Below, one piece after another: positions 43,785 through 52,357 of a stretch of DNA of 64,000 bases. The translations under genes were made by a program, and so were the position numbers. The first letter of the stretch is position 1; each line of letters opens with the position of its first letter. The stretch comes from JANXQZ01 sp038225555. Lineage in GTDB: Bacteria > Acidobacteriota > Terriglobia > Bryobacterales > Bryobacteraceae. The stretch lies in contig JBBRRB010000009.1 of assembly GCA_038225555.1 (NCBI GenBank), positions 1 to 64,000 of the forward strand, read 5' to 3'. The notes under the pieces are model-generated. The model was given only the letters and a program-made list of their open reading frames with translations. It did no database searches and was not told where the DNA came from.

Positions 43785-45110
43785 GTGTTCCCTCCGGCAG
43801 TCCAGTTTCGTGACGTATCCAAGGCTTATCCCATCTACCCGTCTCCAAGTTCCCGACTCAAGGAGCTAGCGTGTTTCAACCGCATATCCTTCCATAAAGA
43901 TTTTTGGGCACTTCGCGACATCAATTTCCAAATTTCGGCGGGCGAGACCTTTTGTATCATCGGCGAAAACGGATCGGGCAAGAGTACCCTGCTTCAAATG
44001 GTGGCGGGCATCCTGGCACCAACCCGGGGCACTGTGAAAATAGAAGGACGAGTAGCTGCCCTGCTTGAACTAGGGTCGGGCTTCAATCCGGAATTCAGCG
44101 GTCGCGATAACGTTTACCTCAACGCCGCAATTCTTGGATTTTCCCGGCGTGAGATGGACGCTAAATTCCCGCTGATCGAGAATTTTGCGGAGATCGGGGC
44201 TTTTATAGACCAGCCAGTAAAAATGTACTCAAGCGGAATGGCGATTCGGCTCGCCTTCGCCGTCGCGATTCACGTGGATCCAGAAATACTCATTGTCGAT
44301 GAGGCTCTTGCTGTCGGAGATATCTACTTCCGGCAGCGATGCATGCGGAAGGTTCACGAACTGCGTGACCAAGGCGTCACCATCCTCTTTGTTTCCCACG
44401 ATGTAGGAGACGTGAAAGCCTTGGGCGACCAGGTTCTTTGGCTGGATGCGGGTCGCATGCGGGAACTGGGGGATCCCGATATGGTGGTCTCCAAGTATAT
44501 GGCTGCCATGACCGAGAAGGACGCGGTTTACCTGAAATTGAGCCACCGGGAAGTTCCAGAGCGCCCGGCCGGTCCGTTCCACGCCCCCGAAATCGTTACG
44601 CGCATTCCAAACATCGACCATCGATTTGGCGACGGAAGGGCTGAAATACTTGGCATCGCCATTTTCGATGCGCTAGGTTCATCCAGCCATTTTCTCGAAC
44701 CTGATTCCAACATTACCGTTCGAATCAGCGTACGGGCAATTCAAGACATCCCTCTTCCTGTCATCGGATTCATGGTTCGGAACCACCTGGGGTTAGATTT
44801 TGCCGGCACCAACACTGCCCGAGAAGGTGTCGAAGTGCCCTCCATGGCCAAAGGCGACATTTACACCCTTGATTTCCACCTTACGGTTCCCCACCTCTAC
44901 CCTTCAGCCTTCTCTTTTTCTCCCGCCATTGCTGACGGGACTCTGCATGCTTACAAAACGTGCGATTGGGTGGACAACGCCATCACGCTCCAGATGATAG
45001 CGACGGACCAGCCGGTCTACGGCCACATGCACCTCCCCTGCCGTGTGGAACTGAATCGAACGCTCCACTCCAGCGCGCCAGGTCATCAACTGGAGCATCA
45101 GCTTGGTTGA
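43785..45110 (+). CDS. wzt: Polysaccharide ABC transporter ATP-binding protein (Wzt type)
   Basis: The protein has 441 residues from a GTG start. The ATPase domain (1-260) has Walker A GENGSGKSTLLQMVAG, VAALLELGSGFNPEFSGRDN (typical of the Wzt/TagH group), signature YSSGMAIRLAFAVA and Walker B ILIVDEALAVGD. The C-terminal part (about 270-430) is a carbohydrate-binding jelly roll (AEILGIAIFDALGSSSHFLEPD and NHLGLDFAGTNTAREG) like the Wzt domain that reads the O-antigen end cap. It exports lipid-linked glycan across the inner membrane. No permease (Wzm) gene is in the window. It overlaps the methyltransferase gene by 8 bp. Confidence 0.9.
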   Translation: MFPPAVQFRDVSKAYPIYPSPSSRLKELACFNRISFHKDFWALRDINFQISAGETFCIIGENGSGKSTLLQMVAGILAPTRGTVKIEGRVAALLELGSGFNPEFSGRDNVYLNAAILGFSRREMDAKFPLIENFAEIGAFIDQPVKMYSSGMAIRLAFAVAIHVDPEILIVDEALAVGDIYFRQRCMRKVHELRDQGVTILFVSHDVGDVKALGDQVLWLDAGRMRELGDPDMVVSKYMAAMTEKDAVYLKLSHREVPERPAGPFHAPEIVTRIPNIDHRFGDGRAEILGIAIFDALGSSSHFLEPDSNITVRISVRAIQDIPLPVIGFMVRNHLGLDFAGTNTAREGVEVPSMAKGDIYTLDFHLTVPHLYPSAFSFSPAIADGTLHAYKTCDWVDNAITLQMIATDQPVYGHMHLPCRVELNRTLHSSAPGHQLEHQLG

Positions 45111-46332
45111 GTTCACCGGGGAGCGCGTGGTTCCAGGGCAAGTGAATGACGACCTTTGGAGCGAACACTTCGCCAGATATGCCTTCGCGCGCGGGTTTGC
45201 GGTGTCCAAGCACGTGCTGGACTGCGGCTGCGGAACGGGCTATGGGTCTGCCGAGCTAGCCCAAGTAGCGACGCGGGTGGTCGGCGTAGATAGTTCGCCG
45301 CAAGCTATTGAATTTGCGCGCACGAGTTATCCCGGGCCAATCTTTATTACCGGTTCTTGCGAGTCTCTCCCGTTTAGGGGTGCTGGCTTCGATGTGATTG
45401 TCGCCTTCGAGGTGATCGAACACCTCGCAGACTACCGCCAATTCGTCAACGAAGCGTCACGGGTCTTAGCACCCAATGGACTATTCATAGTCTCCACTCC
45501 GAATAAGCGGTACTACGCCGAGTCGCGCGCGGAAAGCGGGCCTAACCCTTACCATGCCCACGAATTCGAAGCTGACGAATTCTACGCGGAACTCAATTCC
45601 GTCTTCCCGCACGTAGCGTTGCTGCTGCAGAATCGGGTGGAGTCGTTTGCATTTCACCCGGCCAAGACGTTCTGGCCTTCCGACTCCCGCATTGATGGGG
45701 GCGGTGGCTCGGTCAACGATGCCCACTTCTTCGTGGCCGTCTGCTCGCGCTCCCCTCTCCCCGAGCTGCGCTCGTTTGTATACGTTCCAAAGGCGGCAAA
45801 CATCTTGCGGGAGCGCGAGCAGCATGTCCAATTGCTTCAGGTCCAAGTGGACCGCACGAACAATTGGCTGCAGCAGACGCGGCAGGAACGCGATGATCTC
45901 CTGGATCTCTATCGCAAGCAGAAGGAGGAACTCGAGCGTCACAATTTGTGGGCGGAACAACTGAATCGCCAACTTGACGAAGCTCACCAGCGAGTGGAAC
46001 TCCTCCAGCACGAACTGACCGACGAGCAAGCTGCGGCTACTGCGGTCGCCCAAGGCTATGAAGCCAAGGTTCGGGAATTAGAACAAGAAAACCTGGCGAA
46101 GACCGAATGGGCACGGGACACCGATGCGCGGCTAACCGATGAGCTCAATGCGAAATCCCGGGAACTGGTGGAGTGCGTCAAGCTTTTGCAGCAGGCTGAG
46201 ACCACCGTGGAAGAACGCACACTCTGGGCTCAGCGCACCGAAGCACAATTAATCGTAGCCTCCACCTCACGCTGGCTGAAGCTGGGAAGGCGGCTCGGTT
46301 TAGGCCCTGTGCTTCAAGCGCAGGAGCGTTAG
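45103..46332 (+). CDS. SAM-dependent methyltransferase with long coiled-coil tail
   Basis: The protein has 409 residues from TTG 45103, overlapping the wzt stop. Residues 1-220 form a class I methyltransferase: VLDCGCGTGYGSAEL (motif I), VVGVDSSPQAIEFA, FDVIVAFEVIEHLADY and LAPNGLFIVSTPNKRYY. From about 230 to 385 a coiled coil rich in Gln/Glu/Leu follows. The end has a compact motif SRWLKLGRRLGLGP that recurs in the methyltransferase at 60024. By position it may cap or modify the polysaccharide exported by Wzt, with the coiled coil acting as a molecular ruler or scaffold as in WbdD-like proteins. This role is inference. Confidence 0.82.
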   Translation: MVEFTGERVVPGQVNDDLWSEHFARYAFARGFAVSKHVLDCGCGTGYGSAELAQVATRVVGVDSSPQAIEFARTSYPGPIFITGSCESLPFRGAGFDVIVAFEVIEHLADYRQFVNEASRVLAPNGLFIVSTPNKRYYAESRAESGPNPYHAHEFEADEFYAELNSVFPHVALLLQNRVESFAFHPAKTFWPSDSRIDGGGGSVNDAHFFVAVCSRSPLPELRSFVYVPKAANILREREQHVQLLQVQVDRTNNWLQQTRQERDDLLDLYRKQKEELERHNLWAEQLNRQLDEAHQRVELLQHELTDEQAAATAVAQGYEAKVRELEQENLAKTEWARDTDARLTDELNAKSRELVECVKLLQQAETTVEERTLWAQRTEAQLIVASTSRWLKLGRRLGLGPVLQAQER

Positions 46333-46341
46333 CTCAGCCAG

Positions 46342-48693
46342 TTGGTGCGTACCTTCCTCATATTCTCGTGGCGGCTGATCAAGTCGCTGCCCCTTCTGCT
46401 GGTCTCCCCGATTCTGCTGGGCATTTCCCTTCTCGCTATTTTGGCTTCGGATTTGCTTTTCAGGCTTCGGGCACGGCGTCCACTCCCCCCCGAGCAGTGG
46501 TGCTCAAACACCTCGGCCAGTGTCGTCATCCCAAATTGGAACGGCAAAGATCTCCTGGAAAAGTACTTGCCGTCCGTAGTCCTAGCGCTCAATGCTCACT
46601 CCGACAATGAAATTATCATCGTTGATAACGGCTCTACCGACGGTAGCGTCAAATTCCTCCGCGAGCGCTTCCCTTACGTCCGAGTAATCGCCCTGGAATC
46701 GAATCACGGCTTCGGGGGCGGATCCAACATCGGATTCCGCGCTGCGAAAAACGATATTGTCGTGCTCCTAAACAGCGACATGCGGGTAGACCCTGGATTC
46801 CTCAACCCGCTCCTGGCCGCATTCTCAGATGAAAAAATCTTCGCAGTCTCCTGCCAGATCTTCTTCAGCGACCCGGCCAAGCTTCGCGAAGAAACGGGGC
46901 TAACGCAAGGCTGGTGGGAAAGCGGCGGCCTCCGCGTGCGCCATCGCGCGGACGAGGCAATCCAATCGGCATACCCATGCTTCTACGGCGGCGGCGGTTC
47001 GTGCGCCTTCGATCGCCGCAAATTTCTGGAACTCGGCGGCTTCGATTCCTTGCTGGCGCCCTTCTATCTAGAAGACACCGATCTCGGCTACATGGCTTGG
47101 AAACGCGGGTGGAAGGTCTTATACGAACCTCGCAGCATCGTGTATCACGAGCACCGCGGCACCATCGGCAAGAATTTTTCCCAAGCCAAGATCGATCTGG
47201 TCCTGAAGAAGAATTTCATCCTGTTTTGCTGGAAGAATATCCACGCATTGCCCCGGCTCCTCTCGCACTTCTTTTACACTTTTGCGGGAGCCGCGCTGAG
47301 CCTTCTCTTTGGTGACGCCCCGGAGCGCGCGAATTTCTCTGGAATCTGGCGCGCTTTTCGCCAGTTGCCCGGCACCTTGCGATCCCGTCGCCACGCCCGC
47401 GATCTGGCCGCGATCTCGGACACCGAAGCGTTCCGACGCCCCCTTGGTGGCTATTTTCGGGACCGCTTCGTCAAGCTAGCTCCCAGTCCAGATCCTCTCC
47501 GCGTGCTATTCGTTTCACCATACCCGATCTGGCCTCCGATTCATGGCGGCGCCGTCTTCATGTCTCAGACGGTACAGCATCTTTCTTATCAAACCGGTCT
47601 AAACTTGATAGTCCTGCTCGACCATGACTGGGAGCGAGCCGCTCATGACGAGATGATGCAACGCTACGATTCCATCGAGTATGTCGTTCGCTTGGAAGGC
47701 AAGCAGAAGCAGTTCGGATCCATCTCTCCCCACGCCGTCACCGAGTTTGCGAACCCGGACCTGGAGTGGCTCATTCATCGGCAGATTTATACTAAGCAAA
47801 TTGACGTAGTCCAAATAGAGTACACCGCTCTGGCTCAATACGCGATGCAATTCCGGAAGATTGCGTGCATACTGTTCGAGCACGACGTTTATTTCCAATC
47901 GATCTCCCGTCAGTTGCCGCAAATGCACGGAGTTCTGACGAAAGTGAAAGCGTCCTTTGAATATCTCCGAGCGCTTCGCTTCGAGCTGGGCATCCTTCCA
48001 CACTTCGACCGCATACAAGTCTGCAGCCCGGCCAACGGCGATTATCTGACAGGTTACCTCCCGCACATCGCCGACCGAATCGATTCAGGCCTGCGCGCCG
48101 GCATCGATACCAGCCGATATGAGTTCAACCCTGACAACCGCGAGCCGTTCACGATGCTCTTCCTGGGAAGCTTTCGGCATACTCCGAACCAAGTGGCGCT
48201 GAACTGGTTCGTTTCAAAGGTGCTGCCAGCGGTGTTAGCCGGTTGCCCGGAAGCGCGCCTGGTTGTCGTGGGATCGGACCCGCCTCCGCGTCACAGTCTG
48301 CCGGAACTTGGGACGGCCATTGAACTGAGAGGATTCGTCGAAGAAGTGCGCGAACCCTTAGCTCGCTACGCCGTATTCGTCTGTCCCATCCTGGCCGGTT
48401 CCGGCATGCGCGTGAAGCTGCTGGAAGCGTTCGCCGCTGGAATGCCAGTTGTCTCAACGCGTCTTGGAGCGGAAGGGCTTGCGGAGGCAGACGGTCAACT
48501 CTGCGCCCTCGCGAATGATCCCCGGACCTTTGCAGACCACGTGCTCAACCTCTTTCATAATCCGAACGAGGCGCACGCCATGGCAAAACGAGCCCGCGAA
48601 CACGTCGTGCGAACTATGGACATGCGAGTTCTTACGGAGAAGCTAGTCGACAACTACCGATCCGTGGTCCGAGCCAAACGTTCGACAACGTAG
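46342..48693 (+). CDS. Two-domain glycosyltransferase (GT2 fused to GT4)
   Basis: The protein has 783 residues; the start is TTG 46342 or GTG 46345, and the nearest AGGAG is rather far upstream. An N-terminal membrane helix (LLLVSPILLGISLLAILAS) precedes a GT2 domain (SVVIPNWNGKDLLEKYLPSV, IIIVDNGSTDGS, VVLLNSDMRVDPGFL, DTDLGYMAWKRGW, in the rhamnosyltransferase-like group). The second half, from about residue 385, is a GT-B fold (VLFVSPYPIWPPIHGGA, FLGSFRHTPNQVALNWF, CPILAGSGMRVKLLEAFAAGMPVVSTRLGAEGL). One chain could add two successive sugars. It is in the run after the methyltransferase, with a 9-bp gap. Confidence 0.88.
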   Translation: MVRTFLIFSWRLIKSLPLLLVSPILLGISLLAILASDLLFRLRARRPLPPEQWCSNTSASVVIPNWNGKDLLEKYLPSVVLALNAHSDNEIIIVDNGSTDGSVKFLRERFPYVRVIALESNHGFGGGSNIGFRAAKNDIVVLLNSDMRVDPGFLNPLLAAFSDEKIFAVSCQIFFSDPAKLREETGLTQGWWESGGLRVRHRADEAIQSAYPCFYGGGGSCAFDRRKFLELGGFDSLLAPFYLEDTDLGYMAWKRGWKVLYEPRSIVYHEHRGTIGKNFSQAKIDLVLKKNFILFCWKNIHALPRLLSHFFYTFAGAALSLLFGDAPERANFSGIWRAFRQLPGTLRSRRHARDLAAISDTEAFRRPLGGYFRDRFVKLAPSPDPLRVLFVSPYPIWPPIHGGAVFMSQTVQHLSYQTGLNLIVLLDHDWERAAHDEMMQRYDSIEYVVRLEGKQKQFGSISPHAVTEFANPDLEWLIHRQIYTKQIDVVQIEYTALAQYAMQFRKIACILFEHDVYFQSISRQLPQMHGVLTKVKASFEYLRALRFELGILPHFDRIQVCSPANGDYLTGYLPHIADRIDSGLRAGIDTSRYEFNPDNREPFTMLFLGSFRHTPNQVALNWFVSKVLPAVLAGCPEARLVVVGSDPPPRHSLPELGTAIELRGFVEEVREPLARYAVFVCPILAGSGMRVKLLEAFAAGMPVVSTRLGAEGLAEADGQLCALANDPRTFADHVLNLFHNPNEAHAMAKRAREHVVRTMDMRVLTEKLVDNYRSVVRAKRSTT

Positions 48694-48769
48694 CGCGGCT
48701 GCTCAGAATACTCCTAAACGCAAACTCTTCCCGGGCGAGCCTATATTGGTTCAGAGGAACCATGCGCAC

Positions 48770-49630
48770 ATGAAGCGCCAAACAGCACTGCTGCTCTTTT
48801 TCACATCCTGCCTTCCGATTGCGCCGCTGCTGGCGCAGACCCAAATCGGGGGCGGTACCTGTAGCTCCGCATCGGTCAGCGGAACCTATGCCGTCACCAT
48901 TACCGGGAGGAAAGTGGCGTCTTCGGGCACGTTCACCAACGTGTTCCAGGCGGTCGGCTCGGCTACCTTTGACGGACAAAGCGCCGTCACCATCGCACTT
49001 GCTTCTGACACCAATCAAGCGATAGCTACGCCAGTGAACTGGTCCGGAACCTACAGCGTGCAGGCTAACTGCGCCGGACTTGTAACCATTTCAACAGGCG
49101 GCAGCGCCACGCTGAATATCGTTTCCTACAGCCAGGGCGCGGGCTTCCTCCTTACCGGAAGCGATGCGACTTACTCTTACGCCGGCTCGGGCAACAAACA
49201 GCCCAGCACTTGTTCGTCGGGCACGTTTTCAGGCGTGTATACCGTGAACACAACAGGCTACGCGCTGAACTCAAATGCCGTGAGCGGAGTTGCGAACGGT
49301 GCCGGGTTGCTGCAATTCGACGGGCAAGGACACCTTACCGTGAACTTCACGCTCTGGGCCAGCGGTGCCGCTTCCAATCCCCTGGCCCTCACCGGATCAT
49401 ACTCGGTCGGTTCGAATTGCCTTGCATCCGCCACGCTTACCGATTCCAAAAACAATTCGTATGTGATGCGTTTCAGCGTGGTCAATGGCAACGCCGTGAA
49501 CAGCTCGGCTCTTTATGTGACCTTGGCGCAGAATTCGAGCTTTATCGTGCTCGGGGCAGCACATGCGATTTATGGTCAGCCCACTGCGAGTGTAGCCGCA
49601 CATGGACGCGGTCGGGGAGAACGAGTATGA
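48770..49630 (+). CDS. Secreted beta-rich protein, short paralogue
   Basis: The protein has 286 residues from ATG 48770 (AGAGGA upstream). The signal peptide is MKRQTALLLFFTSCLPIAPLLAQ. The mature part has two similar beta-rich units, each opening with a Cys and a Ser/Gly turn (GGGTCSSASVSGTYAVTITG and STCSSGTFSGVYTVNTTGY) and containing FDGQSAVTIAL or FDGQGHLTVNF. It is close to the N-terminal half of the next protein but lacks that protein's Solibacter-type domain and ends in GRGRGERV. The stop overlaps the next ATG (ATGA). Function is unknown; a surface or matrix role is possible. Confidence 0.8.
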   Translation: MKRQTALLLFFTSCLPIAPLLAQTQIGGGTCSSASVSGTYAVTITGRKVASSGTFTNVFQAVGSATFDGQSAVTIALASDTNQAIATPVNWSGTYSVQANCAGLVTISTGGSATLNIVSYSQGAGFLLTGSDATYSYAGSGNKQPSTCSSGTFSGVYTVNTTGYALNSNAVSGVANGAGLLQFDGQGHLTVNFTLWASGAASNPLALTGSYSVGSNCLASATLTDSKNNSYVMRFSVVNGNAVNSSALYVTLAQNSSFIVLGAAHAIYGQPTASVAAHGRGRGERV

Positions 49631-51108
49631 ACATCGTCCGCACCCCCATCCTTTTTTTCTGCCTGTTGGCCGGGCCCGTGCTTGCCCAGGCTCCGATCGG
49701 AGGCGGGACCTGTGGTGCTTCGAATCTGAATGGAACGTATTCCCTTCTTCTGGGTGGACGATCAATCTCAAGCTCCGGAAATTTCGCTGGCTCGCTCCAG
49801 GCGGATGGGACTGCCACGTTCGACGGCAAGGGAGCAGTCTCTTTTACCGGGACTGTCAACACCAACCAGGCCCTTGGCAAGCAATTCACCTACACCGGAA
49901 TCTACTCGGTTCCCGCCAATTGCTATGGAACGATGACGCTCAACACCGGCAACGCGGCGGGGTTCACCCTGGTTGTGTGGGATGGCGGCAAACAGTTCAA
50001 TTTCGTTGGCTCGGACGCCACCTACCTCTACTCCGGCGGTGGCGCAAACTTACAGCCATCCGCCTGTGCGCTGGCCACTCTTTCAGGCGCGTATGCTTAC
50101 CAGGCCAACGGCTTCACGCTCGCGGGCACCACGCAAACCGGGGTCGCCGACGAATCCGGCGTGCTTCAATTCGACGGAGTGGGTAACGTCACCGCAACGT
50201 ACACAACTTCATCTTCCGGGATGGTGGCCCCCGCAGTCACCGCGACTGGAACTTATTCCGTTACTTCCAACTGTCTTGCTTCGGTCACGCTGACCGACTC
50301 CAGCGGCAAGTCGAATACCTTGAACCTGGTGGTAACCAGCAGCCATGGCGAGGCTCTCGATGTTCTGAACTCCAACTCGCAGTTCGTCCGAAGCGGCGCT
50401 CTGCATTCAGTCTTTGTCAACCCCAGCGAAGCCATCGGGAACGTGGCCAGCTACGCTGTCGGTGCCACGCCGCCCGGTAGCGTCTTTGTCGTATTCGGCC
50501 AGAATCTCGCCACCAGGGTTGCGGGAGCGGTAACGACCACCTTGCCCACTCAGTTGCTGTCTACCAGCGTGACCGTGAACGGAGAGGCCGCGCCGCTGTT
50601 CTACGTGGATACAGGCCAAATCGATGCGCAAATGCCTTGGGATATTCCCGGAGGTATTGTTGCATCGGTAGTGGTCAAGAACGGCACCTCCACGAGCAAC
50701 GCAGTAGCGGTCTTTGTCCCTGCAACGGGGACACCAGGCCTCAGCGTTTATGGGAATAATCGGGCGGTGGTGGTGAATCAAAACGGCAGCGTGAACTCCG
50801 CCTCGGATACAGCGGCGGTGGGAGACGTGGTTGTGGCCTACTTCACCGGCGGCGGACCGGTGCAGACCACTGGCAAGTTGGTGACCGGGGCCCCAGCGCC
50901 ACTCGTACTTTCATCTATTACCGGATCCAGTTCGGTAATGGTCGGCCCCATGGAGGCGGTAGTGAAGTACATCGGATTAACTCCAGGATCGATTGGGCTC
51001 TACCAAGCGAATTTCATTGTGCCGCAAATCGCCAGAGGCACGTACCCGCTAACAATCACTATCGCGGGACAGGCGTCAAATCGACCGGTAATGACGGTGT
51101 CGAATTAG
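49627..51108 (+). CDS. Secreted beta-rich protein with Solibacter-type C-terminal domain
   Basis: The protein has 493 residues from ATG 49627; the frame is open upstream, but MNIVRTPILFFCLLAGPVLAQ is a clear signal peptide. The first half has the same two units as its upstream neighbour (IGGGTCGASNLNGTYSLLLG, FDGKGAVSFTG, FDGVGNVTATY). From about residue 265 it has a domain I recognise as TIGR03437, found in Solibacter proteins: GSVFVVFGQNLA, VTVNGEAAPLFYVDTGQIDA, QMPWDIPGG, YFTGGGPVQTTG and LYQANFIVPQIARG. The domain function is unknown. It ends 4 bp inside the convergent gene. Confidence 0.88.
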   Translation: MNIVRTPILFFCLLAGPVLAQAPIGGGTCGASNLNGTYSLLLGGRSISSSGNFAGSLQADGTATFDGKGAVSFTGTVNTNQALGKQFTYTGIYSVPANCYGTMTLNTGNAAGFTLVVWDGGKQFNFVGSDATYLYSGGGANLQPSACALATLSGAYAYQANGFTLAGTTQTGVADESGVLQFDGVGNVTATYTTSSSGMVAPAVTATGTYSVTSNCLASVTLTDSSGKSNTLNLVVTSSHGEALDVLNSNSQFVRSGALHSVFVNPSEAIGNVASYAVGATPPGSVFVVFGQNLATRVAGAVTTTLPTQLLSTSVTVNGEAAPLFYVDTGQIDAQMPWDIPGGIVASVVVKNGTSTSNAVAVFVPATGTPGLSVYGNNRAVVVNQNGSVNSASDTAAVGDVVVAYFTGGGPVQTTGKLVTGAPAPLVLSSITGSSSVMVGPMEAVVKYIGLTPGSIGLYQANFIVPQIARGTYPLTITIAGQASNRPVMTVSN

Positions 51109-51599
51109 GGTGTAGCGCTGGTTGGCTGAGTCGCGGGTCGTAGATCCTTCTTCAAATGATTTACGATCCGCTCAGCCGTCTTATCCATCTCGTCCTGCCC
51201 CGAGTTCTTCGGTCGCTCATAAATGGACCACAACACATTCCGCGTTTTCCGGTCCACGATAAAGTACGTGCCCTTGCCCCGTCCGAACGACGATACTCGC
51301 ATCTGGGCCGAGTCATCCTGCTTCACGTCGGCGTCCTCATCCTCGTCCTTCACGGGGGCCGGATACAACTCATCCAGCTTCTTCTCCAAGCCCTCCCCCA
51401 GCCGATCCGTCAAAATCGCGTCCGCGCTCTGCGGATCCGCCGAAACCTGAATCATGCCCATGCGCGACAAACGGTTCGCCAGGAACTGATCCATCTGCGA
51501 GCCCATGGATAGGATGTAAATTGATCGAACCTGCGTGAGATGTGGGTTCACGGCCGCCGCCGCGAATGAGAGAACGATAAAGTGCAGGAACAGCCGCAT
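51105..51599 (-). CDS. Small exported protein of unknown function
   Basis: The protein has 164 residues with a signal peptide (MRLFLHFIVLSFAAAAVNP). The mature part begins with a strand and turn (VRSIYILSMGSQMDQFLANRLSRMG), then SADAILTDRLGEGLEKKLDEL, an acidic linker (DEDEDADVKQDD), and GTYFIVDRKTRNVLWSIYERP. The pattern of a quantity 'from config to node' suggests a conserved acidobacterial family with a putative nucleotide- or lipoprotein-like fold, but I cannot name it. It overlaps the previous gene's 3' end by 4 bp and is divergent from the next glycosyltransferase (14-bp gap). Confidence 0.6.
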   Translation of the reverse strand: MRLFLHFIVLSFAAAAVNPHLTQVRSIYILSMGSQMDQFLANRLSRMGMIQVSADPQSADAILTDRLGEGLEKKLDELYPAPVKDEDEDADVKQDDSAQMRVSSFGRGKGTYFIVDRKTRNVLWSIYERPKNSGQDEMDKTAERIVNHLKKDLRPATQPTSATP

Positions 51600-51613
51600 G
51601 ACATCATGATAAC

Positions 51614-52300
51614 TTGTACAAGTCTCAAAAGATCACGGTGATCATCCCGTGTCTCAACGAAGAACAGGGTATAGAAAAGGTCCTGCGGCGAATGCCGGAG
51701 TTCGTCGACCAGGTGATCGTGGTCGATAACGGCTCCACGGATCGCACCTCGGACGTTGCTCACTCCCTGGGTGCCGAAGTGATCCGAGAACCCGTTCGGG
51801 GTTACGGCCGCAGTTACAAAAAGGGCTTCTCGAACGCCACGGGCGACATTATCGTCACCCTGGATGGCGATCACAGTTATCCCCCTGATGCTATCTCCTA
51901 CCTGATCGAAGCATTCCTCCACCTCGAAGTCGATTTTCTGAACGCCTCGCGTTTTCCCGTCCGGGATCCGAAAGCGATGAGCTTCAAACACAAGTTTGGC
52001 AACCTGGTGCTCTCGATTGCCACGTCTATCCTTTACTTCCGCTGGGTGCGCGATTCGCAATCCGGCATGTGGGTATTTCGGCGGTCTATTTTGTCCGAAA
52101 TGATACTCGAGTCCGATGGCATGGCATTTTCGGAAGAGATCAAAATCGAAGCTCTGCGCAACTCCAAGATCCGATTCGAGGAAATCTCCATCCAGTATTC
52201 TTCCCGGCTGGGCGAAATTAAGCTAAATCCGTGGCGCGATGGACTCCACAACCTTTGGTTCCTGGTTAGGAAACGATTTGCGCCTCGGACCGCTAAATGA
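51614..52300 (+). CDS. GT2 family glycosyltransferase (DPM1-like)
   Basis: The protein has 228 residues from TTG 51614. It is a single GT-A domain: ITVIIPCLNEEQGIEKVL, VIVVDNGSTDRTSD, GYGRSYKKGFSNATGDIIVTLDGDHSYPP (the DxD-like metal site is DGD), and RDSQSGMWVFRR. The group transfers sugars from nucleotide sugars to polyprenyl phosphate. It lacks the C-terminal membrane segments of GtrB-type enzymes. The gap of only 14 bp to the divergent gene leaves little room for a Shine-Dalgarno sequence; none is seen. Confidence 0.87.
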   Translation: MYKSQKITVIIPCLNEEQGIEKVLRRMPEFVDQVIVVDNGSTDRTSDVAHSLGAEVIREPVRGYGRSYKKGFSNATGDIIVTLDGDHSYPPDAISYLIEAFLHLEVDFLNASRFPVRDPKAMSFKHKFGNLVLSIATSILYFRWVRDSQSGMWVFRRSILSEMILESDGMAFSEEIKIEALRNSKIRFEEISIQYSSRLGEIKLNPWRDGLHNLWFLVRKRFAPRTAK

Positions 52301-52357
52301 TATCTTAGGCTTGCCCCGTTTGCGTCCCTGCTCCCTCCTTTATCCGAAGGAAATCGC

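Noticed and set aside
46321..46346. tRNA-like D-arm GTTAGCTCAGCCAGTTGGT between two genes
   Set aside because: No anticodon arm, T-arm or matching acceptor follows; chance similarity inside coding sequence.
49210..49626. Upstream extension of the second secreted paralogue
   Set aside because: The signal peptide starts at 49627, and the extension lies inside the first paralogue in another frame.
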